A stretch of 64,000 nt of DNA from Enterococcus ureasiticus (GCF_001730285.1 NZ_MIJZ01000014.1:248001-312000), one strand, 5' to 3'; shown: positions 8,921-18,494, counted from the stretch's first letter. Made by a program: numbers and translations. The notes: generated from the letters alone by a model not told the origin.

Positions 8921-10300
8921 TTACTCCACCTTTATGCGTTTACTTTTTTCTTCTGCTAATGCTACACTTCCCAAAAGAACTACAATAATTACAATTGAAA
9001 TATAGAAAATAATAAATGTATCGTTCCAACCATGCAGCACGTGACCAAAGAAATTCACACCATTTTTAGACGGATCAGAAATTTTAGCTAATAATATTTT
9101 AGCCATTGAATCACCGAACAAATAGGCGAAGGCGCCCAACAAGCCTCCTGAAACAACCGTTGCTTTTTTCGGCACAAATCCTAACATAGATAAATTGATC
9201 AATAGTTGTGGACCAAAAACCATCATACCTAACATAAATAACGAAACATTGATCACAAGTTCTGTCGTACCAAGCTGGTAACCAATAATACCAATTGGCA
9301 ATAAAATAGTGCTGATTGTAGCGACCAAAGCTGGACGTCCTTTAAGTAGATCAGAGATATACCCCCAAGCTAAACAACCAACTAAAGCACCCATTTCAAA
9401 ATAGAAAATCGTTTGAGCTGCTGCTTCTTGTGAAAAGTTAAGATGTTCTGTCACGTATAATGGTGCCCAATTATCGATCCCAATGCGAACAATATAGACA
9501 AAAACGTTTGCTACACATAAAATCCAAATATACGGATTCGTTAATAAATACTTTTTAAAAATTTCCCATTTCGTTAAATTTTCAGCATCCACATTTGCTT
9601 CTTCAATCGGTTCACCAAAAATCTCTTCACTTGAATTCCAGCCCAGATCTTCTGGTCTGTTTTTACCGATAAAAAATGTCACTACAGCAACGATTGCTGC
9701 GACGATTGCTGGAATAATAAACATTCCTGCTACTTGTCCTTTGAAGAATGTCGTTGCACACCAAACTGCAAAAATCCCTGCAAAACCACCACCGATATTG
9801 TGAGAAGCATTCCATAAACCAATATATCTCCCACGATTATTTCTTGTTGTCCATTGTGTGATAACAGAAGCACTACTTGGTCCGCCTACACATTGAAATA
9901 ATCCATTTAACGACCATAAAACAATGATCCACCCCATTGGCACATTATTCATCGTAAATAATAATCCCAAACATAAAACAGTGATCGAAGATAATAACAA
10001 TAAGATGGACAAGATTTTCTTTGTATTTTTACCATCTACAATGTAACCAACAATAAATTTACCAAATCCATAAACAATCGAAAATACAAAACCAATGTAC
10101 CCTAGATCTGTTGTCGTAAGACCTAGTTGACTTTTCAATAATGGCTGAGCTGCTTTAAAGTTATTTCGTATCATATACATCGTGATGTAGATAACTACTA
10201 CAACTAAGAACGGTTTCATAAATTCTTTAAACCATCTTTTTCTTTGTTCAGCGATCGTTAGCTGATTTGTATTACCGACTTGACTATTTATTTCTTCCAA
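8921..10300 (-). CDS. uhpT: Hexose-phosphate:phosphate antiporter (UhpT/GlpT family MFS)
   Basis: This organophosphate:Pi antiporter of the major facilitator superfamily has about 12 membrane segments. The family regions MIRNNFKAAQPLLK and WNASHNIGGG are visible. I start it at the TTG at 10300 (LEEINSQVGN), which follows GAGGTGAAAAA and gives 459 residues, close to UhpT length. The in-frame ATG at 10429 would add 43 residues across the promoter region and is unlikely. It probably imports sugar phosphates. The neighbouring phosphatase could act in the same pathway. Confidence 0.85.
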   Translation of the reverse strand: MEEINSQVGNTNQLTIAEQRKRWFKEFMKPFLVVVVIYITMYMIRNNFKAAQPLLKSQLGLTTTDLGYIGFVFSIVYGFGKFIVGYIVDGKNTKKILSILLLLSSITVLCLGLLFTMNNVPMGWIIVLWSLNGLFQCVGGPSSASVITQWTTRNNRGRYIGLWNASHNIGGGFAGIFAVWCATTFFKGQVAGMFIIPAIVAAIVAVVTFFIGKNRPEDLGWNSSEEIFGEPIEEANVDAENLTKWEIFKKYLLTNPYIWILCVANVFVYIVRIGIDNWAPLYVTEHLNFSQEAAAQTIFYFEMGALVGCLAWGYISDLLKGRPALVATISTILLPIGIIGYQLGTTELVINVSLFMLGMMVFGPQLLINLSMLGFVPKKATVVSGGLLGAFAYLFGDSMAKILLAKISDPSKNGVNFFGHVLHGWNDTFIIFYISIVIIVVLLGSVALAEEKSKRIKVE

Positions 10301-10324
10301 ATTTTTCACCTCAAACAAAATAAT

Positions 10325-10344
10325 TATAATGGTTAGCGCTTTCC
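10325..10344 (-). promoter_or_regulatory. Catabolite-responsive element next to the uhpT -10 box
   Basis: Minus-strand GGAAAGCGCTAACC (10331-10344) matches the CcpA cre consensus at 12 of 14 positions and lies immediately upstream of a TATAAT at about 10325. The overlap with the promoter suggests glucose repression of the uhpT-phosphatase pair. The -35 box is not clear. Confidence 0.6.
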
Positions 10345-10437
10345 AATATAATTGTATGATACATCTTGTATGAAATAATGTAAATACATTAATGAAATTT
10401 TGTTCAAAATGCTGATTTTTGTTTTCCAATTTTTTTT

Positions 10438-10477
10438 CAAAAAAATACCCTCGACAATTTATCGAAGGTACTTTTTT
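10438..10477 (-). terminator. Terminator of the pst-phoU operon
   Basis: Minus-strand TACCTTCGA...TCGAGGGTA is followed by TTTTTTT, five bases beyond the phoU stop. Confidence 0.8.
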
Positions 10478-10482
10478 ACTGC

Positions 10483-11154
10483 TTATTCATCGTGATTACT
10501 GTTTAATTCTGTGATTTTACCTGTTGCAAGATAGACAATCCATTCACAGATATTTGTCACATAATCCCCAATACGTTCTAAATATGTTGCCACATGAAGA
10601 TAATCCGTTCCGCTAACCACAGTTTCTGGATTTGACTGCATTGCCTTGATTGAGTGGCTATAAATACTGTCAAAGTACTCATTCACGCGAGTATCCATTT
10701 TAGCGATCATTCTAGCATCTTTTTGATCCGTTTTTACGTATGCAATCAGCACATTATCAACCATTTTCTTCACGTAGTCAGACATGTCAGAAATTTCTTT
10801 TTCAATTTCAGGAATTCTTGTCTCACCTTTTAGTCGAATCGTTGATTTTGCGATCGATACAGCATGATCTGCCATTCTTTCTAAATCAGAACTCGCTTTC
10901 ATAACGGTGATAATCATTCTTAGATCAGTCGTTACCGGCTGTTGTAAAGCGATCATTTCAAAGCTTTTCTTTTCCAGTTTGACTTCCATATCATTGATTT
11001 CTACATCGTAATCAATAACTTCTTGAGCTATTTTTTTATCGTGGTTGATATAAGCGCGTACAGATTTATGTACCACATTACTTACCATCATGCCCATTTC
11101 ATAAAATTGATTATGAAGATTTAATAGTTCTTCTTCAAATTGACTGCGCAACAT
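10483..11154 (-). CDS. phoU: Phosphate-specific transport system accessory protein PhoU
   Basis: This 223-residue all-helical protein has two PhoU repeats. Each carries the metal-binding E/D pattern, as in SSDLERMADHAVSIAK and YLERIGDYVTNICEW. PhoU links the Pst transporter to the phosphate two-component system and limits Pi uptake. It is the last gene of the pst operon, 18 bp after pstB, with a terminator behind it. Confidence 0.97.
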   Translation of the reverse strand: MLRSQFEEELLNLHNQFYEMGMMVSNVVHKSVRAYINHDKKIAQEVIDYDVEINDMEVKLEKKSFEMIALQQPVTTDLRMIITVMKASSDLERMADHAVSIAKSTIRLKGETRIPEIEKEISDMSDYVKKMVDNVLIAYVKTDQKDARMIAKMDTRVNEYFDSIYSHSIKAMQSNPETVVSGTDYLHVATYLERIGDYVTNICEWIVYLATGKITELNSNHDE

Positions 11155-11172
11155 GTGTGTTCCTCCTTTTTT

Positions 11173-11931
11173 TTAACCAAATTTTCCAGAAATATAATCT
11201 TCTGTTTGTTTTTCTTTAGGATTCAGGAATATCTTCTTCGTATCATTAAATTCTATCAATTCGCCTTGCAAAAAGAAAGCTGTTTTATCAGAAATCCGTG
11301 AAGCTTGAGACATATTGTGGGTCACCATGATCATCGTATACTTTTCTTTCAGTGTTAAAAGCATATTCTCGATTTTACCACTTGAAACTGGATCAAGTGC
11401 ACTTGTAGGTTCATCCAATAAAATAATTTCAGGATCAACCGCCAAAACACGAGCGATACAGACACGTTGTTGTTGTCCGCCTGATAAAGACAAGGCACTT
11501 TTATGCAGTTTATCTTTCACATCTTCCCAAACAGACGCTGCTTTTAAACTATTTTCTACCGCTTCATCTAGAACTTGTTTATCCTTCTCACCTTTTAAAC
11601 GTAAGCCATAAATCACATTTTCATAGATTGAAAATGGGAAAGGATTTGGTTGTTGAAATACCATACCGATTTCTTTACGTAAATCTACGATATCCGTTTT
11701 CGGACCATAAATATCTTTGCCTTTGTATACCACGCTTCCTGTGATTGTCACGCCTGGAATCAAATCATTCATTCGATTCAAGGAACGTAGATAAGTCGAT
11801 TTCCCACAACCAGATGGTCCGATCATAGCAGTGATCTCCCCTTGATTGATGCTCAAGTCGATCCCCTTTAAGGCTTCTTTTTTACCGTAATATAAATGCA
11901 AATCTTTTGATGAAATAATTTCTTTTGTCAT
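11173..11931 (-). CDS. pstB: Phosphate ABC transporter ATP-binding protein PstB (second copy)
   Basis: Walker [10 protein letters not shown], signature LSGGQQQR and Walker [13 protein letters not shown] are intact. The start at 11931 ([16 protein letters not shown]) has AGGAGGAG upstream and gives 252 residues; a longer reading frame to 12015 would run into the upstream pstB and lacks an SD. Two adjacent pstB genes in one operon are typical of enterococci, streptococci and bacilli. The ATPases may be alternatives or form a heterodimer. Confidence 0.96.
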   Translation of the reverse strand: MTKEIISSKDLHLYYGKKEALKGIDLSINQGEITAMIGPSGCGKSTYLRSLNRMNDLIPGVTITGSVVYKGKDIYGPKTDIVDLRKEIGMVFQQPNPFPFSIYENVIYGLRLKGEKDKQVLDEAVENSLKAASVWEDVKDKLHKSALSLSGGQQQRVCIARVLAVDPEIILLDEPTSALDPVSSGKIENMLLTLKEKYTMIMVTHNMSQASRISDKTAFFLQGELIEFNDTKKIFLNPKEKQTEDYISGKFG

Positions 11932-11941
11932 CTTGCTCCTC

Positions 11942-12742
11942 CTAACCAAAATGTCCAGAAACGTAGTCTTCTGTCGCTTGAATTTTTGGTCGTGTAAAGA
12001 TTTTTCTTGTTTCATCGTATTCGATCACTTTACCTAAGTAGAAAAAGGCTGTGTAATCACTGATACGGGCAGCTTGCTGCATATTATGGGTTACGATAAT
12101 GATCGTATAATCATCTTTCAAATTCACTAATGTTTCTTCGACTTTCCCAGTTGAAATTGGATCTAAAGCACTAGCTGGTTCATCTAAAAGTAAAATATCC
12201 GGCTTCATGGCGATAGCTCTGGCAATGCATAAACGTTGCTGTTGACCACCAGACAATGCTAATGCACTTTTGTCTAAATTATCTTTGACTTGTTCCCAAA
12301 GCGCAGCTTGTTTTAAACTCGTTTCAACAATTTCATCTAGCTTTTTCTTATCTTTTTCACCATGTTGTTTTAAAGCAAATGTGATATTCTCATAGATCGA
12401 TTTACTGAATGGATTAGGACGTTGAAATACCATACCGATTCGTTTACGCATTTCATAAACATCGACTTCTTTGGTATTCACATTTACATCCTTATACATG
12501 ATATTCCCAGTTACTTTGGTATTAGCGATCCCATCGTTCATCCGATTCAATGAACGTAAATACGTCGATTTGCCGCAACCAGATGGTCCGATCAAGGCAG
12601 TGATTTTATTTTTCTCAAACTCTAGATCCACGCCTTTGATGGCTTCATTATCACCATACCAAACATGTAGATCATCGGTATGCAAAGCAATCGGTTCTGG
12701 TAATTTTATAATATTTGTGTCGTTTAAATTATATTCTTTCAT
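11942..12742 (-). CDS. pstB: Phosphate ABC transporter ATP-binding protein PstB (first copy)
   Basis: Walker [10 protein letters not shown], signature [14 protein letters not shown] and Walker [15 protein letters not shown] are intact. At 266 residues it carries a short N-terminal extension ([17 protein letters not shown]) absent from the second copy. SD AGGGGA precedes the ATG. It is preceded by pstA (16 bp) and followed 10 bp later by the second pstB. It energises phosphate import by PstC/PstA. Confidence 0.96.
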   Translation of the reverse strand: MKEYNLNDTNIIKLPEPIALHTDDLHVWYGDNEAIKGVDLEFEKNKITALIGPSGCGKSTYLRSLNRMNDGIANTKVTGNIMYKDVNVNTKEVDVYEMRKRIGMVFQRPNPFSKSIYENITFALKQHGEKDKKKLDEIVETSLKQAALWEQVKDNLDKSALALSGGQQQRLCIARAIAMKPDILLLDEPASALDPISTGKVEETLVNLKDDYTIIIVTHNMQQAARISDYTAFFYLGKVIEYDETRKIFTRPKIQATEDYVSGHFG

Positions 12743-12758
12743 TCTGATTCCCCTAACA

Positions 12759-13643
12759 TTAGGCTGATGTCATTCTTTTATATAATCTGTTTCCGATAAA
12801 ACGTGCGCCGAAATTAAAGAGTAAAACGACTAAAATCAGAACAGCAGAAGCACCAGCAGAAACAGCTGCACCATCTGGCATTGTGCCTTCTGTATTGATT
12901 TTCCAAATATGAACGGCTAACGTTTCAGCTTGACGGAAAATACTGATTGGACTTGATACACTTAACGGATTCCAATTACTGAAATCTAATGCTGGTGCAC
13001 TTTGTCCTGCAGTATAAATCAAAGCAGCCGCTTCACCGAAAATTCTTCCTGAACTCAAGATCACTCCTGTTAAAATACCTGGTAAAGCTTCTGGAACAAC
13101 CACTTTTAATACCGTTTCCCAACGAGATAAGCCTAAAGACAAGCCCGCTTCTCGTTGTGTATAATGAACGGCTTTTAACGATTCTTCAACATTTCTTGTC
13201 AATAAAGGCAGATTGAAAAATGTTAATGCCAGTGCTCCTGAAATAATTGAAAAACCATAACCAAGCTGCACTACAAAGATCAAGAAACCAAACAAACCAA
13301 CGACTACTGAAGGAAGTGAGCTTAAAATTTCGATGGAAGTGCGGATTACATCTGTTAGCCAGTTTTTCTTCGCATACTCAGATAAATAAATACCTGCACC
13401 TAAAGAAATAGGAAAACTAATCAGCATCGTGATCAACAATAAGTATAGCGAGTTAAATAATTGAATGCCAATACCGCCGCCTGCTTGGTAGGCTTTGGAA
13501 GGTTTTGTTAAAAAGTCCCAAGAAATATGGGGAATACCACGAATTAAAATATAAAGGAGCAATGCTGCCAAAATCAAAACAATCACGCCTGAAATAGCAT
13601 ATAAGACGCCTGTTGCAAATTTATCTGCTTTTTTTGCATTCAT
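12759..13643 (-). CDS. pstA: Phosphate ABC transporter permease PstA
   Basis: This 294-residue polytopic permease has the inner-membrane-component EAA loop (EAGLSLGLSRWETVLKVVVPEALPGI) and about six membrane helices. Its ATG overlaps the pstC stop by one base (TAATG), so the two permease subunits are translationally coupled. Together they form the membrane channel of the high-affinity Pst transporter. Confidence 0.96.
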   Translation of the reverse strand: MNAKKADKFATGVLYAISGVIVLILAALLLYILIRGIPHISWDFLTKPSKAYQAGGGIGIQLFNSLYLLLITMLISFPISLGAGIYLSEYAKKNWLTDVIRTSIEILSSLPSVVVGLFGFLIFVVQLGYGFSIISGALALTFFNLPLLTRNVEESLKAVHYTQREAGLSLGLSRWETVLKVVVPEALPGILTGVILSSGRIFGEAAALIYTAGQSAPALDFSNWNPLSVSSPISIFRQAETLAVHIWKINTEGTMPDGAAVSAGASAVLILVVLLFNFGARFIGNRLYKRMTSA

Positions 13644-14563
13644 TATTTCAAGGCCCCTTTCCTACCAATGATCCGAATAATAATATTAAAGAATAATGAC
13701 ATCAACAATAGGATCAACGCCAGTGACCACAGCACATTGTTTTCGACTGTTCCCATAATTGTATTTCCGATCCCCATCGTTAAAATACTTGTTAACGTTG
13801 ATGCTGGAGTCGTTAAACTTGATGGCATGATTGCTGCATTTCCGATAACCATTTGAATTGCTAAAGCTTCACCGAAGGCACGTGCCATTCCAAAAACGAC
13901 CGCTGTTAAAATCCCAGGCACCGCAGCTCGTAAAACAACTTTGTAAATTGTTTGCCAGCGAGTCGCGCCTAGTGCTAACGATGCTTCACGATAATGACGA
14001 GGAACTGACTTTAACGCATCCACTGTCATCGTTGTAACGGTTGGTAAAATCATGACAAACAGGACAAATGTCCCCGCCAAAATCCCAAAACCTGTACCAC
14101 CAAAAATCGAACGAATAAAAGGTACGATCACAGATAATCCAATAAAACCATAAACAACAGAAGGAATCCCAACTAATAGTTCAATAACTGGTTGTAAGAT
14201 TTTTGAGCCTTTTTTAGGTGAAATCTCTGTCATAAACACAGCTGCACCAATCGCAAAAGGTGTTGCGATGATTGCAGATAAGAATGTTACGATAAAAGAG
14301 CCCGCAATCATTGGCAAAGCGCCTACCATTGGTTTACCATCTGTTCCTGTTTCACCAGGATTCCAGTTTGTCCCGAATAAAAAGTCGGATACTTTAATTT
14401 TATTTGTAAAAAAAGTCGCTAAACCTTTACTTGCCACAAAATAAAAAATCGATAAAACAACCAAAACAATCAAAGCGATACAAAGAAAACTAATAAATTT
14501 CCCTCGTTGTTCCATTTTTGCGCGCTTTGATTTTGTTAACAATTTCTTCTGCACATCTTCCAA
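13643..14563 (-). CDS. pstC: Phosphate ABC transporter permease PstC
   Basis: This 306-residue permease has the EAA loop REASLALGATRWQTIYKVVLRAAVPGI and six or so membrane segments after a basic cytoplasmic N-terminus. The SD AAGGAGG precedes the ATG. It is unusually far (454 bp) from pstS; the gap holds direct TTTACA-like repeats and two tandem hairpin repeats, so pstC may have its own regulated leader. Confidence 0.95.
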   Translation of the reverse strand: MEDVQKKLLTKSKRAKMEQRGKFISFLCIALIVLVVLSIFYFVASKGLATFFTNKIKVSDFLFGTNWNPGETGTDGKPMVGALPMIAGSFIVTFLSAIIATPFAIGAAVFMTEISPKKGSKILQPVIELLVGIPSVVYGFIGLSVIVPFIRSIFGGTGFGILAGTFVLFVMILPTVTTMTVDALKSVPRHYREASLALGATRWQTIYKVVLRAAVPGILTAVVFGMARAFGEALAIQMVIGNAAIMPSSLTTPASTLTSILTMGIGNTIMGTVENNVLWSLALILLLMSLFFNIIIRIIGRKGALK

Positions 14564-14586
14564 GAAAATTCCTCCTTATTTTAAAA

Positions 14587-14704
14587 GCGTAACGGGCTCG
14601 CTTAGCTCTGACAGAAAAATAGAAAAAATTGACTGTGACGCTTTTTGTCACATTCTATTTTTATCTTTTTTCCGAAGAGCTAGCCCGTGAAGCTAGATAG
14701 CGTT
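14587..14704 (-). repeat. Hairpin repeat element, copy A (pstC leader)
   Basis: This about 118-nt imperfect inverted repeat ends roughly 10 bp before the pstC SD. The outer stem pairs CGGGCTAGCTCT with AGAGCTAAGCGAGCCCG, the middle stem pairs GATAAAAATAGAA with an U/C-rich strand, and the inner stem is TGTGAC/GTCACA around an A-rich loop. The same element recurs at 14708-14825 and 44483-44606 with different but still complementary inner stems. Confidence 0.8.
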
Positions 14705-14707
14705 AAA

Positions 14708-14825
14708 AACGTAGCAGGCTCGTTCTGCTCTGACAGGAAAATAGGAAAAAATGATTGAGGTGCTTTTTACCTCACTCAGTTTTTATCTTTTTCCCGAAGA
14801 GCTAGCCCGTGAAGCTAGACAGCAT
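14708..14825 (-). repeat. Hairpin repeat element, copy B (tandem with copy A)
   Basis: Second copy, adjacent to copy A and in the same orientation. The outer CTAGCTTCACGGGCTAGCTCTTC arm (14795-14817) is identical to that of copy A, but the inner stem is GAGGT/ACCTC. The loop sequence AAAAAGC is kept. A truncated third copy (one arm only) continues at about 14826-14860. Confidence 0.8.
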
Positions 14826-14860
14826 CATGTTCACTTAGCTCTGCTAGGAAAATACGAGGA
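14826..14860 (-). repeat. Truncated hairpin repeat arm
   Basis: The plus strand reads GTTCACTTAGCTCTGCTAGGAAAATA, resembling one arm of copies A and B (gctcgcttagctctgacagaaaaata) with no matching second arm behind it. It is a remnant or a third partial copy. Confidence 0.5.
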
Positions 14861-14964
14861 TGGCAATTATCACCAAATTCATATTCTATCTTCCCCAAAT
14901 AAATCCGCAACATGCTGAGCACTTTCCATAATAAAATCAGTGTAACTTTTTAACATAAATTTGC

Positions 14965-15012
14965 GTTTAATAACATGTAAATCTTATGTTAACTTTGTAA
15001 ATTTTGTGTAAA
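14965..15012 (-). promoter_or_regulatory. Pho-box-like direct repeats downstream of pstS
   Basis: On the minus strand TTTACA (15007-15012), TTTACA (14996-15001), TTAACA (14987-14992), TTTACA (14976-14981) and TTAAAC (14965-14970) are spaced 11, 9, 11 and 11 bp. The known PhoP binding pattern in Bacillus is TT(A/T)ACA repeats with about 5-bp spacers. The array starts 6 bp after the pstS stop and about 400 bp before pstC, so it could drive a separate phosphate-responsive pstCAB promoter. Confidence 0.55.
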
Positions 15013-15017
15013 GGTGA

Positions 15018-15872
15018 TTATTTAATAAGATTTCCCTGCCAATCCCGTTCTACTTCCATTTTAGAAACAGGAATATACCCTAATTGAGCGATGATTTTTT
15101 CCTGAACATCATCTGATAACATAAATTCCAAAAATTCATCCGTCAATTGCTTTGGTTTTCCTAATGTATACATATGTTCATAAGACCAAATTGTCCATTT
15201 ATTCGTTATAACATTGTCGTCAGTCGGCTTTACACCATCAATACTTAATGTATTAACTTCGTCATTAACATAAGAAAAAGCAGTATAACTGATTGCTCCT
15301 GGCGTATCAGCAACAATGGAGCGTACCATTCCACTTGAATCTTGCTCTTGAGCTTGGATCGCTGTTTTACCATCTAATACCCAACGTTCGAAAGTGACAC
15401 GTGTACCACTTCCTGCAGCACGATTCAGCATAACGATAGGAACATCTTTTCCACCGATTTCTTTCCAGTTGGTTATTTCACCTAGAAAGATTTTCCTGAG
15501 GTTTTCTAATGAAATATCTGATACGCCAACATTCTTGTTAACGATTGGTGTAATTCCTACTACAGCAACCTTGTGATCTGTCAATTTAGATGCGTCAATT
15601 CCTTTTTTCTCTTCAGCAAACAAATCCGAGTTTCCAATATCCACTGCACCAGACTGAACTTGGCTTAATCCTGTACCGCTTCCGCCTCCTTGAACATTAA
15701 CAAAACGTCCTGGATTTTGATTTTGAAACTCCTCAGCCGCAGTTTCAACTAAAGGTTGTAATGCTGATGAGCCAACTGCTGTGATCGATTCACCTCGATC
15801 GATCCACTTAGCGCAACCTGATAAAGTTAGTACTCCAATTAGACTAAAAAATAATAGCATTTTCTTTTTCAT
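15018..15872 (-). CDS. pstS: Phosphate ABC transporter substrate-binding lipoprotein PstS
   Basis: The signal peptide [20 protein letters not shown] carries a lipobox with Cys20, so the mature protein is membrane anchored. The phosphate-binding motifs [22 protein letters not shown] and [13 protein letters not shown] are present. Length is 284 residues. It binds inorganic phosphate for PstCAB. Start chosen at 15872 with GGAGG ten bases upstream. It is followed by a long regulatory gap before pstC. Confidence 0.97.
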   Translation of the reverse strand: MKKKMLLFFSLIGVLTLSGCAKWIDRGESITAVGSSALQPLVETAAEEFQNQNPGRFVNVQGGGSGTGLSQVQSGAVDIGNSDLFAEEKKGIDASKLTDHKVAVVGITPIVNKNVGVSDISLENLRKIFLGEITNWKEIGGKDVPIVMLNRAAGSGTRVTFERWVLDGKTAIQAQEQDSSGMVRSIVADTPGAISYTAFSYVNDEVNTLSIDGVKPTDDNVITNKWTIWSYEHMYTLGKPKQLTDEFLEFMLSDDVQEKIIAQLGYIPVSKMEVERDWQGNLIK

Positions 15873-16001
15873 TTATCTCATAATCCTCCAAACTCAATTC
15901 AATCAATTCATTTTAACATTAACTGTTTCAGTTGAAAATTATAAGTTTCTGCAATCAGTATTTTTTTAGAATAAAATAACGGATTAGACTCTTACAAAGT
16001 C

Positions 16002-16052
16002 CAAAAAAACAACGCAAAAAGTACAACTGATTCTCCATATTGCACTTTTTGC
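16002..16052 (-). terminator. Terminator of cls
   Basis: GCAAAAAGTGCAA pairs with TTGTACTTTTTGC and is followed by a TTTTTTT run on the minus strand, just after the cls stop. Confidence 0.75.
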
Positions 16053-16058
16053 ACTAAT

Positions 16059-17507
16059 TTATAATAATGGTGAAATTAGACGAGCTAAGCCTTCTTTCAA
16101 TTTGATGAGTACACCGCGATTGCGGTATTTTTCTTCTGTTAACAGCTCAGATACTTTAGAATCCTCGTAAAAAGCACTTCGTACTTCTTTTGAAAATTCT
16201 TGATCATAAATGATTGTATTGACTTCAAAATCAAGTCGAAACGAACGAACATCAATATTCGCTGACCCGACAGACACAATTCCACCATCTATAATCATTG
16301 TTTTAGCATGAATAAATCCATGTTCATAGGTTTCGATAATCGCGCCATACTCTAATAGTTCCGCTGAAAATGAGTATGTCGCCCAATAGACTAGCATGTG
16401 ATCTGGTTTATTTGGTATTTGCATTCGCACTTTCACACCTGATAATAAAGCTAATTTTAACGCTTCATGAATTGAGGCATCTGGTATATAATATGGCGTT
16501 TGGATCAATATCTCTTTTTTGGCGATTGAAATCATTTTTAAATACGTCATCTTGATTTGTTCATGCTCTGAATCTGGACCGCTAGTCACCACTTGAACTG
16601 CTTTTTTTCCATCAGAATAAATGGGTGGAAAATAAGTAGCATCGTAGCTTAACTCTTTTCGATGTTGCGAATTCCAATCCATCAAAAAACGATTTTGTAG
16701 ACTATAAACAGCCTCACCATGAATCCGTATATGATTGTCTCGCCAGTAACCAAATTTTTCAACTTGACCAAGGTATTCATTTCCAACATTAAATCCACCT
16801 GTATAACCAATTTTTCCATCAATCACCACAATTTTTCGGTGATTTCGATAATTGATTCTTGGATTTAAATAGGGAACAAATAACGGAAAGAAAAACGCAA
16901 TTTCTCCACCAACTTTTTTTAGTTCTTCAAAAAATTTCATATTTACTTGTGTCGAACCCCAAGCATCTAAAAGCAAGCGAACTTTTACGCCCCTTTTCAC
17001 GGCATCGATCAATTCTTGTCGAATTTCTTTTCCTAAAGTATCGCCACGATAAATGTAATATTCCATATGGACATGATCTTTAGCTTGTCGAATATCTTCG
17101 ATTAAGCCGTCAAATTTCTCCCGTCCATCTGTATATAAACGGACCTCATTATTTGTTGTATATAATGAGCTTTCAAAAACGGTCAACATATAAATCAACT
17201 GCTTTGAGTCCACTTCTCCTGTTGGTGGATGAGGAAATAACCCTCTTAATAATGATTGTTTCTCAAATTCTATTTCAGCATTCATCCCGATTTTAGCCTG
17301 CATTTTCATATCAAATATCTTATCTTTTGAGATACCTCGACCTAAGAAAATATAAAGGATAAAGCCCAAAACAGGAATAAACATCAATACCAAAAGCCAA
17401 GACCATGTCTGGGCTGTTTGTTTCCGTTCTCGAAAAACAATAACTAACGATAATAGCATATTAGCAATAAAAATAATAACAAATAAATTATCATATAAAA
17501 ATTTCAT
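16059..17507 (-). CDS. cls: Cardiolipin synthase
   Basis: Two phospholipase-D HKD motifs are visible: NHRKIVVIDGKIGYTGG (mid-protein) and IHAKTMIIDGGIVSVGS (C-terminal third). Two N-terminal membrane helices (FVIIFIANMLLSLVIVF and SWLLVLMFIPVLGFILYIF) complete the 482-residue bacterial Cls layout. The enzyme joins two phosphatidylglycerols to make cardiolipin. Mutations in enterococcal Cls are associated with daptomycin resistance, which links it to the liaXYZ operon at the left end. It appears monocistronic. Confidence 0.95.
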   Translation of the reverse strand: MKFLYDNLFVIIFIANMLLSLVIVFRERKQTAQTWSWLLVLMFIPVLGFILYIFLGRGISKDKIFDMKMQAKIGMNAEIEFEKQSLLRGLFPHPPTGEVDSKQLIYMLTVFESSLYTTNNEVRLYTDGREKFDGLIEDIRQAKDHVHMEYYIYRGDTLGKEIRQELIDAVKRGVKVRLLLDAWGSTQVNMKFFEELKKVGGEIAFFFPLFVPYLNPRINYRNHRKIVVIDGKIGYTGGFNVGNEYLGQVEKFGYWRDNHIRIHGEAVYSLQNRFLMDWNSQHRKELSYDATYFPPIYSDGKKAVQVVTSGPDSEHEQIKMTYLKMISIAKKEILIQTPYYIPDASIHEALKLALLSGVKVRMQIPNKPDHMLVYWATYSFSAELLEYGAIIETYEHGFIHAKTMIIDGGIVSVGSANIDVRSFRLDFEVNTIIYDQEFSKEVRSAFYEDSKVSELLTEEKYRNRGVLIKLKEGLARLISPLL

Positions 17508-17571
17508 TTACGCACCCCAATCACTTCACTCATACATCCCCAATAAAGCATAACCAACTTATGAAAATAAG

Positions 17572-17602
17572 TAAAGAAAAAGCAGACAAAAATGTCTGCT
17601 TT
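17572..17602 (-). terminator. Terminator of ftsEX
   Basis: AAAGCAGACA and TGTCTGCTTT form a perfect stem followed by TTTTT on the minus strand after the ftsX stop. Confidence 0.85.
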
Positions 17603-17609
17603 GGCTTTA

Positions 17610-18494
17610 CTAAATTTTTAAGAAACGACGCATCGAGATGATTGATCCAAGTGATCCTATTGTCATTCCAATAACGATCATTAGTAAATCAATTTGCCAA
17701 ACAAATGATTCAGGTTTTAATAGTGAATAATTTGAACTTAGCAACTGCGGGTTGAACAAGGTATAGAATTTTTGATAACCAAACGTTAACACTAAAATTG
17801 GAATAATTGATCCTATTAAACCAATCCAAGCACCTTCTATAAAGAATGGCCAACGAATATATCCATTTTTTGCTCCTACCAAACGCATGATTTGAATTTC
17901 TCTTTGGCGAGAAAGAATCGTAATACGAATCGTGTTAGAAATCAAGAAAACTGCGACAAACAGTAGTAAAATTGCGGCACCCAATCCCCATGTTCTAACT
18001 TTACCTGCAATACTGAAAATCTTATCTGAAGAAACACCACCATAATCTGCTTTAAATACATTCGGCAGTTTTGCGGCTTTCGCTGAGATTTCCTTTGTAT
18101 CTGATGGTTCTTTTGCACTTACATAATACACATCGTACAATGGATTACTGTCACCTTCAAATAAGTTCCAAGCTTCACCCATTTGTTTTTGGATTTTCTT
18201 TAATTGCTTATCTTTGTTTGAATATGAAATTGTTTCAACATTGTCTATTTTGTTTAATTCTTTTTCTAGTTTTTGCATTTCATCTGGTGTTGTACCGATG
18301 TCAACGAAAACAGAAACTGTTACGTTTTCTTCAATATCTTTTGCTAATTTTGTTGCATTAAAAATCACTGCCATAAAAATCCCAACAAGGACTAAAGTAA
18401 TCGTAACAGCACTGGCTGAAGCAATTGTCATCCACCCATTACGTTTTAAACTTTTGATACTTTCTAGGACATGAGAAAAGAACGTTCTAATCAT
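17610..18494 (-). CDS. ftsX: Cell division protein FtsX
   Basis: FtsX is the membrane partner of FtsE and activates peptidoglycan hydrolases at the division site. The 294-residue product has an N-terminal helix (GWMTIASASAVTITLVLVGIF), a roughly 100-residue extracellular domain and three C-terminal helices. The start at 18494 (MIRTFFSHVLESIKSL) matches other FtsX proteins and overlaps the ftsE end by 8 bp; an ATG nine bases earlier (MATMIRT) is possible. Confidence 0.95.
   Translation of the reverse strand: MIRTFFSHVLESIKSLKRNGWMTIASASAVTITLVLVGIFMAVIFNATKLAKDIEENVTVSVFVDIGTTPDEMQKLEKELNKIDNVETISYSNKDKQLKKIQKQMGEAWNLFEGDSNPLYDVYYVSAKEPSDTKEISAKAAKLPNVFKADYGGVSSDKIFSIAGKVRTWGLGAAILLLFVAVFLISNTIRITILSRQREIQIMRLVGAKNGYIRWPFFIEGAWIGLIGSIIPILVLTFGYQKFYTLFNPQLLSSNYSLLKPESFVWQIDLLMIVIGMTIGSLGSIISMRRFLKI

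Noticed and set aside
8921-10429. Longer reading of the hexose-phosphate transporter starting at the ATG at 10429
   Set aside because: The extra 43 residues are not typical of UhpT, cross a promoter and cre-like site, and the TTG at 10300 has a proper SD.
11173-12015. Extended pstB starting at 12015
   Set aside because: The extension overlaps the upstream pstB gene in another frame; the ATG at 11931 has AGGAGGAG and matches PstB N-termini.
14587-14825. CRISPR array or riboswitch explanation for the tandem pst repeats
   Set aside because: There are only two long copies with no short unique spacers, and the fold does not match any riboswitch class I know. Treated as a repeat hairpin family.
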